NCBI GenBank assembly: GCA_002329395.1
Contig: DCTQ01000009.1
Location: 67,895-73,815 of the forward strand
Reading direction: 5' to 3'
DNA: 5,921 bases
Source: Candidatus Avelusimicrobium alvi
Lineage (GTDB): Bacteria > Elusimicrobiota > Elusimicrobia > Elusimicrobiales > Elusimicrobiaceae
Below the pieces are notes generated by a model. It searched no databases, had not been told where the DNA came from, and was given only the letters and a program-made list of their open reading frames with translations. Each line of letters starts with the position of its first letter. The first letter of the stretch is position 1. Shown in pieces: positions 1-5,400 of the stretch. The translations under genes were made by a program, and so were the position numbers.

Positions 1-1
1 T

Positions 2-70
2 GCGCCCGTGCGGCCGGACGAAGATTACGATGAACTTTTAACAGCCGGAGAACAAAATGGCGGCATTTAG
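2..70 (+). CDS. C-terminal tail of upstream gene (partial, possibly PBP2/mrdA)
   Basis: Only the last 22 codons plus a TAG stop (68-70) are present. The frame reads APVRPDEDYDELL followed by TAGEQNGGI, an acidic, proline-containing tail. Its codons (GAA, GCC, GGC, GAC) match the genes downstream. The competing frame from position 3 ends at TAA (39-41) and reads less naturally. The tail overlaps the rodA start by 14 nt, which suggests translational coupling. Class B penicillin-binding protein 2 (mrdA) often precedes rodA and often ends in a charged, disordered tail, so mrdA is a reasonable guess. That rests on position alone, because no catalytic motif lies inside the window. Confidence 0.5.
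   Translation, partial: APVRPDEDYDELLTAGEQNGGI
47..50 (+). promoter_or_regulatory. Ribosome binding site of rodA
   Basis: GGAG lies 6 nt upstream of the ATG at 57. It supports that start over the next in-frame ATG at 102 (Met16). The site falls inside the end of the upstream reading frame, so ribosomes finishing that gene could reinitiate here. Confidence 0.7.
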
Positions 71-1400
71 AAATTTGACCCAAGGGTCCGGCCGAAGCCG
101 GATGGATTACCTTCTTTTCGGCGCGATGATCGGCCTTGTCGTGCTGGGAGCTTTGTGCATTATGTCGGCGGTGAACAGCCTGTCGCTTTCCAACCCCGTG
201 GTGCGTACGCATTTGGTGGCGCTGCCCATCGGCGCGCTGGCGTTTTTTGTGGGCTGGAGTTTTAACTACCAGATTTTTGACGAACAATGGAAGTTCTTAT
301 ACGGGTTTATTCTGCTTCTGCTGGTGGGGGTGCTGTTGTTCGGCTCCTATCAGCGCGGGTCCCGTTCGTGGTTCGTGCTGCCGTTTTTCTCCATGCAGCC
401 GTCCGAAATCTGCCGCGTCTGCACGCTGCTCGTGGCCGCCGCGTTTTTGGACCGGCGCGGCCGGCGCATACGGGACGTGTCCACCCTGTTCGGCCTGGGC
501 GCGCTGCTGGTGCCCATATTCGGGCTGATTATGATGCAGCCGGACTTTTCCTCCGTAGTGGTTACGTTCCCGGCGATTCTGATTTTGCTTTACTGCACCG
601 GGGTGAATGTGTTTTATCTGGGTTTAATCGGGCTTTTTGCGGGCGTGGCGGGGTTTTTTACCGTAGCGTGGACATATATCTACCTGCACCCGAATTTGCT
701 GGATTATTGGCTGGTAAACGCTTTTTACCAGCTGGCGCACAACGGCTGGTATATGGCGGGTTTTTCGGTGCTGGTAACGCTTTTGGGATACGGGTCGTGG
801 TGGTTTTTTAAACAGCTGCGCATCTTTCTGCCGCCGGTTTATTTTGTGCTGGCCACGCTGGTCGTTTTGGCGGGGCTGTTCGGCGGGATTTTTGTGGACC
901 ACCAGATGAAGCCTCACCAGCGCAAGCGCGTGGAAACCTTCCTCGCCCCCCGGTCGGACCCGCAGGGGGCGGGATACAACGTCCTGCAGGCGCAGATTGC
1001 CATGGGCGCGGGGGGAGTGTTCGGCTCCGGGCTGTTTTCGGGCACGCAGTCGCGCCTGGGGTTCGTGCCGGAAAAACATACCGATTTTATTTTGGCCGTA
1101 GTGGGCGAAGAACTCGGCCTGTGGGGGACGCTCCTTGTATTGGGGCTGTACCTGCTGATTTTGTGGCGGATTATTATGGTGGCGTACAGTTCAAGCGACC
1201 GCTACGGATATTTGGTCTGCGCCGGCATATTCGGGATGTTCTTTACGTATATGCTGGTCAACTTCGGGATGCTGATCGGCATTGTGCCGGTGGCGGGCAT
1301 TCCGCTGCCGTTTATTTCCTACGGAGGCTCAAACCTGGTGGCCAGTTTGTGGGCGCTGGGGGTGGTGCAGTCGGTTTACGCGCGCCGCATACGGGCATAA
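57..1400 (+). CDS. rodA: RodA, SEDS-family peptidoglycan glycosyltransferase
   Basis: This integral membrane protein of 447 aa polymerises lipid II into glycan strands during cell elongation, working with a class B PBP (PBP2) and the MreBCD scaffold. SEDS signatures appear in order: GSRSWF and QPSEICR near residues 101-120, QPDFSS at 161-166, then RVETFLAPRSDPQGAGYN at 291-308, whose Asp301 matches the proposed catalytic aspartate of SEDS enzymes. FVPEKHTDFI follows at 336-345, then GEELG at 350-354 and a C-terminal GIPLPFISYGGSN at 414-426. RodA rather than FtsW is favoured by the QPD and TQSRLGFVPE patterns and by the likely neighbours. It is long for RodA (E. coli has 370 aa): about 70 extra residues lie between QPD and the catalytic loop, including what look like two added hydrophobic segments. 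The usual Lys after QPSE is Arg120. The stop is 4 nt before the next gene. Confidence 0.93.
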   Translation: MAAFRNLTQGSGRSRMDYLLFGAMIGLVVLGALCIMSAVNSLSLSNPVVRTHLVALPIGALAFFVGWSFNYQIFDEQWKFLYGFILLLLVGVLLFGSYQRGSRSWFVLPFFSMQPSEICRVCTLLVAAAFLDRRGRRIRDVSTLFGLGALLVPIFGLIMMQPDFSSVVVTFPAILILLYCTGVNVFYLGLIGLFAGVAGFFTVAWTYIYLHPNLLDYWLVNAFYQLAHNGWYMAGFSVLVTLLGYGSWWFFKQLRIFLPPVYFVLATLVVLAGLFGGIFVDHQMKPHQRKRVETFLAPRSDPQGAGYNVLQAQIAMGAGGVFGSGLFSGTQSRLGFVPEKHTDFILAVVGEELGLWGTLLVLGLYLLILWRIIMVAYSSSDRYGYLVCAGIFGMFFTYMLVNFGMLIGIVPVAGIPLPFISYGGSNLVASLWALGVVQSVYARRIRA

Positions 1401-1404
1401 AAAG

Positions 1405-2100
1405 ATGATAAACGCGCCAAAAATTTATAAAATGCGTATAGTGTTCCGTATGCCGTCCAAAGGGCCGGAACACGGCAACGTTTTTAACGCGGTGAGAAAA
1501 ATGGTGCTCGCAAGCGGGCTGCCGTTTGAGCCGGCAAAGGTCAATAAAAATTGGCCGCGTCTGGCGTACGGCCCGGCCCCGGCGTTCGGTCAGACCGCCG
1601 AACGGGAGTACCTGGATATTTATTTGCGCACGTCCGTTTCCGCCGAAGAAACGCGCGCCGGGCTGGAAGCCGCCAAACCAAAAGGCTTGGAGCTCGTGAG
1701 CGTGGAGCGCGTACCGTACGCGCTGCCTTCGGTGCAGAACCTGGCCGCCGCGGCCAAGTACCGGGTGGAGGGTGATTTTGCCCTGTACGCCCCGGAAAAA
1801 ACGGCGGAAGATTTTTTTAGCGCCACGCGCGTGGAAATCGTGCGCCGCGCGGACAGCGGCCTGACGCTTGCGGCGGACGCAAAGCCATATGTGCGCGGAG
1901 CCGAAACTTTGTCTGAACGCGCCGTGCGCCTGACGGTTGCCGGCGTGGATGGAAAATGGATTAAACCGCAAACGCTTATCGCCGCGTGGCTGGGCCTGGA
2001 TATCCCGGTGCAGGACGAATTGTTTACGGTGGAAGGATTTACGTTTATACGGGAAGGACTTTTCTGGCAGGACAGCGCCGGAAAGCTTTACCTGATTTAA
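1405..2100 (+). CDS. TIGR03936/DUF2344 family protein (radical-SAM-linked), divergent
   Basis: This soluble 231-aa protein has no signal peptide or membrane segment. It resembles the TIGR03936/DUF2344 family, whose biochemical role is not established and which is usually encoded beside, or fused to, a TIGR03960 radical-SAM protein. Family-like features are an N-terminal strand RIVFRMPSKGP (11-21), a helix, NWPRLAYGPAPAFGQ (49-63), EREYLDIYL (66-74), a VPYALPSV segment (103-110) and a C-terminal IREGLF (215-220). The SHLDL-like motif usual near the N terminus is absent (the sequence reads PEHGNVFNAV), and the FNPHP-like motif reads NKNWP, so the copy is divergent. ATG 1405 was chosen because it lies 4 nt after the rodA stop, fitting coupled translation. 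ATG 1432 (MRIVFRM) is the alternative; neither has a clear Shine-Dalgarno. The gene lies directly before RNase G, as it does in many bacteria. Confidence 0.75.
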   Translation: MINAPKIYKMRIVFRMPSKGPEHGNVFNAVRKMVLASGLPFEPAKVNKNWPRLAYGPAPAFGQTAEREYLDIYLRTSVSAEETRAGLEAAKPKGLELVSVERVPYALPSVQNLAAAAKYRVEGDFALYAPEKTAEDFFSATRVEIVRRADSGLTLAADAKPYVRGAETLSERAVRLTVAGVDGKWIKPQTLIAAWLGLDIPVQDELFTVEGFTFIREGLFWQDSAGKLYLI

Positions 2101-2120
2101 GTTTAAGGCCTTTGGGCCTG

Positions 2121-2127
2121 AGTGAGG
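2121..2127 (+). promoter_or_regulatory. Ribosome binding site that decides the RNase G start
   Basis: AGTGAGG, with core GAGG at 2124-2127, lies 9 nt before ATG 2137. An in-frame GTG at 2122 is embedded in this same motif and would add five residues (MRILV), but it has no comparable site upstream. A small 5-bp hairpin (AGGCC 2106-2110 with GGCCT 2115-2119) sits just before it and could modestly shape access. Confidence 0.65.
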
Positions 2128-2136
2128 ATTTTAGTT

Positions 2137-3591
2137 ATGAGTAAGAACTTGGAAGGACAGCCTTCCGTTGAAGTGTTGGTAAACACGTCTTTTGAAGAAA
2201 CGCGCATCGCCATTTTGGAAGATGAACGCGTCAACGAACTGATTTGGGAACGCCGCGGTTCGCTTAACATCGTGGGGAACATTTACAAAGGTACGGTGGA
2301 AAACGTACTGCCCGGCATTTCCAGCGCGTTTTTAAACATCGGTTACGAAAAAAACGCCTATCTGTATATTTCCGACGTGCTGGGCGGAGACAAGAAAAAT
2401 ATTGATAAAGTGCTCCACAAAGGCCAGGAAGTGATGGTGCAGGTGGTAAAAGACGCCATCAGCACCAAAGGCATGAAGGTGACGATGGACGTTACCCTGC
2501 CCGGCCGTTATTTGGTGCTTACGCCGCACCAGAGTTTTGTGGGCGTGTCTAAAAACATTGAAGATTCCGAAGCGCGCCATAAATTAAACGACATTATGCA
2601 GGACCTGGCCGCCAAACATTTGGACGGCATGGGCTGCATTGTGCGCACGGAAGCCGAGGAAGCCACGAAAGACGAGCTGGAACGCGAGGTAAAATACCTC
2701 TACCGCCAGTGGCAGTCCATCGTTAAAAAGTTTGAAACGTCCCGCTCTCCGCGCCTTTTGCACGAAGATATGGACGCGGTGCTTCAGGTGGCGCGCGATG
2801 TACTGTCCGAAAACGCCAAAGTTTATTTGCTGGACAGCAAAAAAGATTACGAACGCGTGCTGGATTTTGTGGAAAAGAACTCCCCGGATTTGGCCGACCG
2901 CGTGAAACTCTACAAAGGCAAAACGCCGATTTTTGAAGCGTATAACATTGAACCGGAAATTGACAACCTGCGCAAGACCAAGCTGCCGCTGCCCAACGGC
3001 GGAAGCATCATTATCCAGGAAGCCGAGTCCCTCTGCGCCATTGACGTCAACACCGGCAAATTTACGGGCAACAAATCGCAGGAAGAAACCGTTACGCAAA
3101 CGAATATTGAAGCCGCCGGCGAAATCGCCCACCAGCTCCGCCTGCGCAACATCGGCGGGATTATCGTCATTGACTTTATTGATATGCGCAAAGCCTCCAG
3201 CCGCCACCGCGTGGTGGAAGCCCTGGCCAAAGCCGTACACGGGGACCGCGCCAAAATCCGCATCCTGCCCATTACGCGCCTGGGCCTGGTGGAAATGACG
3301 CGCGAAAGAAAACGCGCCAGCACCGGCAGCTTTATCAGCGAAGAATGCCCGCAGTGCCACGGGTCCGGCCGCGTCTTGTCCGCCGAGAGCATGCGCATTA
3401 AAATCCAGCGGGAAATTTACGATTTGACCAGCGGCCGCCCCGGCGGCAGTCTGCGGGTGGTGCTGCACCCCGTTTTGGCCGACGCCATCAAAGCCCGCCA
3501 AAACGACATTGAGCAGAACATTCACCGCACGCTCAAAATCCAGGCCGATCCGCAGCTGGCCTGGGAAGATTATAAAATCGTTCTGGAGTAA
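2137..3591 (+). CDS. rng: Ribonuclease G / short RNase E, single-strand-specific endoribonuclease
   Basis: This cytoplasmic Mg-dependent endonuclease of 484 aa cleaves AU-rich single-stranded RNA, acting in rRNA 5' maturation and mRNA turnover in its relatives. The S1 RNA-binding domain begins at GNIYKGTVENVLPG (about 47-60), followed by SAFLNIG. The RNase H-like/5'-sensor region spans the middle. The DNase I-like catalytic core holds AIDVNTGKFTG and IGGIIVIDFIDM: counted from ATG 2137 the metal ligands fall at Asp303 and Asp346, the numbers used for E. coli RNase E. The Zn-link CPQC has Cys404 and Cys407, again the RNase E numbers, and joins subunits in that family. The protein stops after the small domain near RNase G length (489 aa in E. 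coli) and lacks the long degradosome scaffold of E. coli RNase E. GTG 2122 is a weaker alternative start. Confidence 0.95.
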   Translation: MSKNLEGQPSVEVLVNTSFEETRIAILEDERVNELIWERRGSLNIVGNIYKGTVENVLPGISSAFLNIGYEKNAYLYISDVLGGDKKNIDKVLHKGQEVMVQVVKDAISTKGMKVTMDVTLPGRYLVLTPHQSFVGVSKNIEDSEARHKLNDIMQDLAAKHLDGMGCIVRTEAEEATKDELEREVKYLYRQWQSIVKKFETSRSPRLLHEDMDAVLQVARDVLSENAKVYLLDSKKDYERVLDFVEKNSPDLADRVKLYKGKTPIFEAYNIEPEIDNLRKTKLPLPNGGSIIIQEAESLCAIDVNTGKFTGNKSQEETVTQTNIEAAGEIAHQLRLRNIGGIIVIDFIDMRKASSRHRVVEALAKAVHGDRAKIRILPITRLGLVEMTRERKRASTGSFISEECPQCHGSGRVLSAESMRIKIQREIYDLTSGRPGGSLRVVLHPVLADAIKARQNDIEQNIHRTLKIQADPQLAWEDYKIVLE

Positions 3592-3596
3592 TAAAC

Positions 3597-3631
3597 GGAC
3601 CGCGCCCGGGAGTATGGCCGGGCGCGCCTTT
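3597..3631 (+). terminator. GC-rich hairpin between RNase G and the amidase (possible weak terminator)
   Basis: A perfect 9-bp stem pairs CGCGCCCGG (3601-3609) with CCGGGCGCG (3618-3626) around an 8-nt loop. GG at 3597-3598 could add two pairs with CC at 3627-3628 across a bulge. Only three T residues follow (3629-3631), so termination is probably partial. It may instead act as an mRNA 3'-stabilising or processing structure between two genes 48 nt apart. Confidence 0.55.
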
Positions 3632-3639
3632 ATGCGCTT

Positions 3640-5313
3640 ATGAAACGTTTGTGCAGGATTCTTTTGTCCGGCTTATTGTGCTTCGTCTTTTCCGGTGCGG
3701 CAAACGCGCAGGGAAAGGCGGGCTTTATCGTGTCCGGACGGGACAAAGGGGCCGTTGCGTCTATGGACGTAAACGGCGTAACGTATGTGGACGTGCAAAA
3801 AGCCGCGCGCAAATTCGGCGCGGGGGTGGAGCTGTTTGCGCAGTCCAAACAGGCTAAAGTTTCCGCCAAAGGTTTTTACGCCATTTTAACCGCGCCGCTG
3901 GCTGAAATTATCGTCAACGCCCAGCCGCAAAAGCTGTCCGCCCCCGTTATCATTAACGGCGGCAAGATGATGGCGCCGGCGGAGTTTTTTCTGCTGCCGT
4001 CGTTCCAGGAAGCGGTGGACCGCTATGTGGAATTTAAAGACGGCGCTTTTTACGTAGAGCGGCGTTTTAACCTGGAATTTGCCGACAAACAGTTCAGCGG
4101 CAAAGACACTCTGCTTATTTTTGACGCCTTGAAAGACGTTTCCTTCCGCACCGAACAGCCCAACAAGCATACCGTGGTGGTTACGTTCCCCAATGTCGTG
4201 CTGAAGCGCGATTTGTATTACCGCCTGCGCACCAGTTATATTGCGTCTATGGATGTGCGCCAAACCCGCAGCGACGCCACCTTAAAAGTAATTTTAGGCA
4301 AAGAAGCCAAGGACTGGAGCTTTACCGAGCAGGACGGCCGGCTGGTATTCCGCGCCGGCGCGCAGAAAGCCGCGCCCGTACTGGCTTCCGCCGCGCCTGC
4401 GGCCGCCAAACCCGCCGCCGCGCCGGCCAAACCGGCGTCTGCCGTGAAAGGCCCCTCGTTGGTGGGGGAGAAACCCTCCGTTTTAACCGAAGACGACGGC
4501 TTTGAGGAAATGACCGTTGCTCCCGCCAAGCCCGCGGCGATTTCGCCTGCTTCGCCCGATCCGGCGCCGAAGCCCGCGCCTGTTTTAAAAGCCGAACCGA
4601 ACCCGTTGGCCGTACGCGGCGCGCGTAAAAAAATGCGCATTGTCGTGGACCCGGGCCACGGCGGCAAAGACCCCGGCGCGGTGCGCAGCCGCTACCGCGA
4701 AAAAGACTGGAACCTGGACGTGGCCAAAGAGCTGGCCGCACTGCTTAAAAAAGGCGGGTTTGAGGTAAAGCTCACGCGCGAAAAGGATACGTTTATCGCG
4801 CTGTCGGAACGGTCTAAAATGTCCAACAATTTTAAGGCGGATTTATTCGTTTCCGTGCATACCAACGCGTCCAAAAACCGCAACGCCAACGGATTTCAGG
4901 TGTATTTCCGCTCCGAAAAAGCCACCGACAAAGAAGCCGCCGAAGTGGCCGCGTTTGAAAACGAAGCCATGCAGTACGAAGAGGTGCATTATAACTTTGT
5001 AGACGCGCTGTTGCAGTCGCTGGCGAAGAACGAGTATATCAACGAAAGCTCCAAGCTGGCGGGGTATGTGCGCAACGCCGTGTATAAACAGCCCGGCATC
5101 GGCATTGCCGTCAACCAGAACAGCAGCGTGCGCCAGGCGAATTTCTATGTGTTAAAAGGCGTGAACAGCCCGGCGATTCTGGTGGAGATGGGTTATATCA
5201 GCAGCAATAAAGACCGCGCCCGGCTGGCCAACGGCACCGTGCGCGACCGGATGGCCAAAGGCATTTACACGGGCATCGTCAATTACGCCAAAAAAGAAGG
5301 CTGGATAGAATAA
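3640..5313 (+). CDS. Secreted N-acetylmuramoyl-L-alanine amidase (Amidase_3, AmiC-like)
   Basis: This exported 557-aa Zn amidase cuts the bond between MurNAc and L-Ala of the stem peptide, in cell separation or wall remodelling. A signal peptide (1-23) has a basic start MKRLCR, a hydrophobic core and an ANA-Q cleavage site. Residues about 28-140 resemble a copper-amine-oxidase-N-like stalk domain (DVNGVTYVDVQKAARKFGA, then VIINGGKMMAP). Residues about 145-238 look like an AMIN domain, which binds peptidoglycan or targets the septum in AmiC. An Ala/Pro linker (about 243-330) follows. The catalytic domain has DPGHGGKDPGA with His340, Glu354, SVHTNA with His407, and VEMGYIS with Glu516: the full Zn and catalytic set. 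An insert at about 425-465 (ENEAMQYEEVHYNF) resembles the regulatory-helix region of AmiA/B/C enzymes, so activation by a partner is possible but inferred. The start has no evident Shine-Dalgarno. Confidence 0.93.
   Translation: MKRLCRILLSGLLCFVFSGAANAQGKAGFIVSGRDKGAVASMDVNGVTYVDVQKAARKFGAGVELFAQSKQAKVSAKGFYAILTAPLAEIIVNAQPQKLSAPVIINGGKMMAPAEFFLLPSFQEAVDRYVEFKDGAFYVERRFNLEFADKQFSGKDTLLIFDALKDVSFRTEQPNKHTVVVTFPNVVLKRDLYYRLRTSYIASMDVRQTRSDATLKVILGKEAKDWSFTEQDGRLVFRAGAQKAAPVLASAAPAAAKPAAAPAKPASAVKGPSLVGEKPSVLTEDDGFEEMTVAPAKPAAISPASPDPAPKPAPVLKAEPNPLAVRGARKKMRIVVDPGHGGKDPGAVRSRYREKDWNLDVAKELAALLKKGGFEVKLTREKDTFIALSERSKMSNNFKADLFVSVHTNASKNRNANGFQVYFRSEKATDKEAAEVAAFENEAMQYEEVHYNFVDALLQSLAKNEYINESSKLAGYVRNAVYKQPGIGIAVNQNSSVRQANFYVLKGVNSPAILVEMGYISSNKDRARLANGTVRDRMAKGIYTGIVNYAKKEGWIE
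4366..4629 (+). other. Low-complexity Ala/Pro/Lys linker within the amidase gene
   Basis: Codons for residues about 243-330 encode repeated AKPA-type units (Lys-Pro at 257, 264, 297 and 311) interrupted by a more acidic patch, VLTEDDGFEE (281-290). Such linkers usually form flexible spacers in periplasmic enzymes. The DNA is rich in GCC, GCG and CCC runs, and length variation between strains is likely here. Confidence 0.7.
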
Positions 5314-5332
5314 GCGTTTTTGTTTTAAAAAG

Positions 5333-5356
5333 GCCCGCTTTTAAGCGGGCTTTTTT
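5333..5356 (+). terminator. Strong intrinsic terminator after the amidase
   Basis: GCCCGCT (5333-5339) pairs perfectly with AGCGGGC (5344-5350) around a 4-nt loop, followed by six T residues (5351-5356). An A run at 5327-5331 mirrors the T tract, so the element could also terminate transcription from the other strand. It separates the wall/RNase block from the next gene. Confidence 0.9.
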
Positions 5357-5369
5357 ATAGGGTGTGGCG

Positions 5370-5391
5370 TACTTTATTAAATAGTAAAATA
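5370..5391 (+). promoter_or_regulatory. AT-rich upstream region with possible -10 box and imperfect inverted repeat
   Basis: TAAAAT at 5385-5390 matches five of six positions of the sigma-70 -10 consensus, but no good -35 lies at 16-18 bp spacing. The half-sites TACTTTATTA (5370-5379) and TAGTAAAATA (5382-5391) form an inverted repeat matching at 8 of 10 positions around a 2-nt centre, overlapping the -10 candidate as an operator might. The preceding terminator implies that a promoter must lie between about 5357 and 5400 unless read-through feeds the gene. If this -10 is used, the leader would be only a few nucleotides long. Confidence 0.3.
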
Positions 5392-5400
5392 TAGAGTACC

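Noticed and set aside
287..811. 174-codon plus-strand frame within rodA
   Set aside because: It is an out-of-frame Arg/Gly/Ala-rich reading of rodA, where the real frame carries all SEDS motifs.
1282..1404. Longer upstream start for the TIGR03936 gene, inside rodA
   Set aside because: It would overlap rodA by over 100 nt and add a Cys/Arg-rich peptide unlike the family. ATG 1405 or 1432 fits the family N terminus.
1312..1971. 219-codon minus-strand open frame opposite rodA and TIGR03936
   Set aside because: It crosses two plus-strand genes, and its His/Arg/Phe-rich translation resembles no family. It is a shadow frame.
2104..2121. Short hairpin between TIGR03936 and rng as a terminator
   Set aside because: The stem is only 5 bp and no T tract follows, so termination is unlikely.
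2584..3525. 313-codon open frame on the minus strand inside rng
   Set aside because: It lies wholly antisense to the conserved catalytic core of RNase G, has a low-complexity Phe/Gly/Ala-rich translation and no recognisable domain. It is explained by codon bias of the real gene.
4366..4629. Possible tandem repeat or CRISPR-like array in the amidase gene
   Set aside because: The units are short, irregular AKPA-type codons within one reading frame and have no constant spacing or unique spacers. It is an Ala/Pro linker.
4236..4741. Two overlapping minus-strand open frames opposite the amidase linker
   Set aside because: They result from the GC-rich Ala/Pro linker, which rarely yields stops in other frames. 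Composition is highly biased and no start signal is evident.
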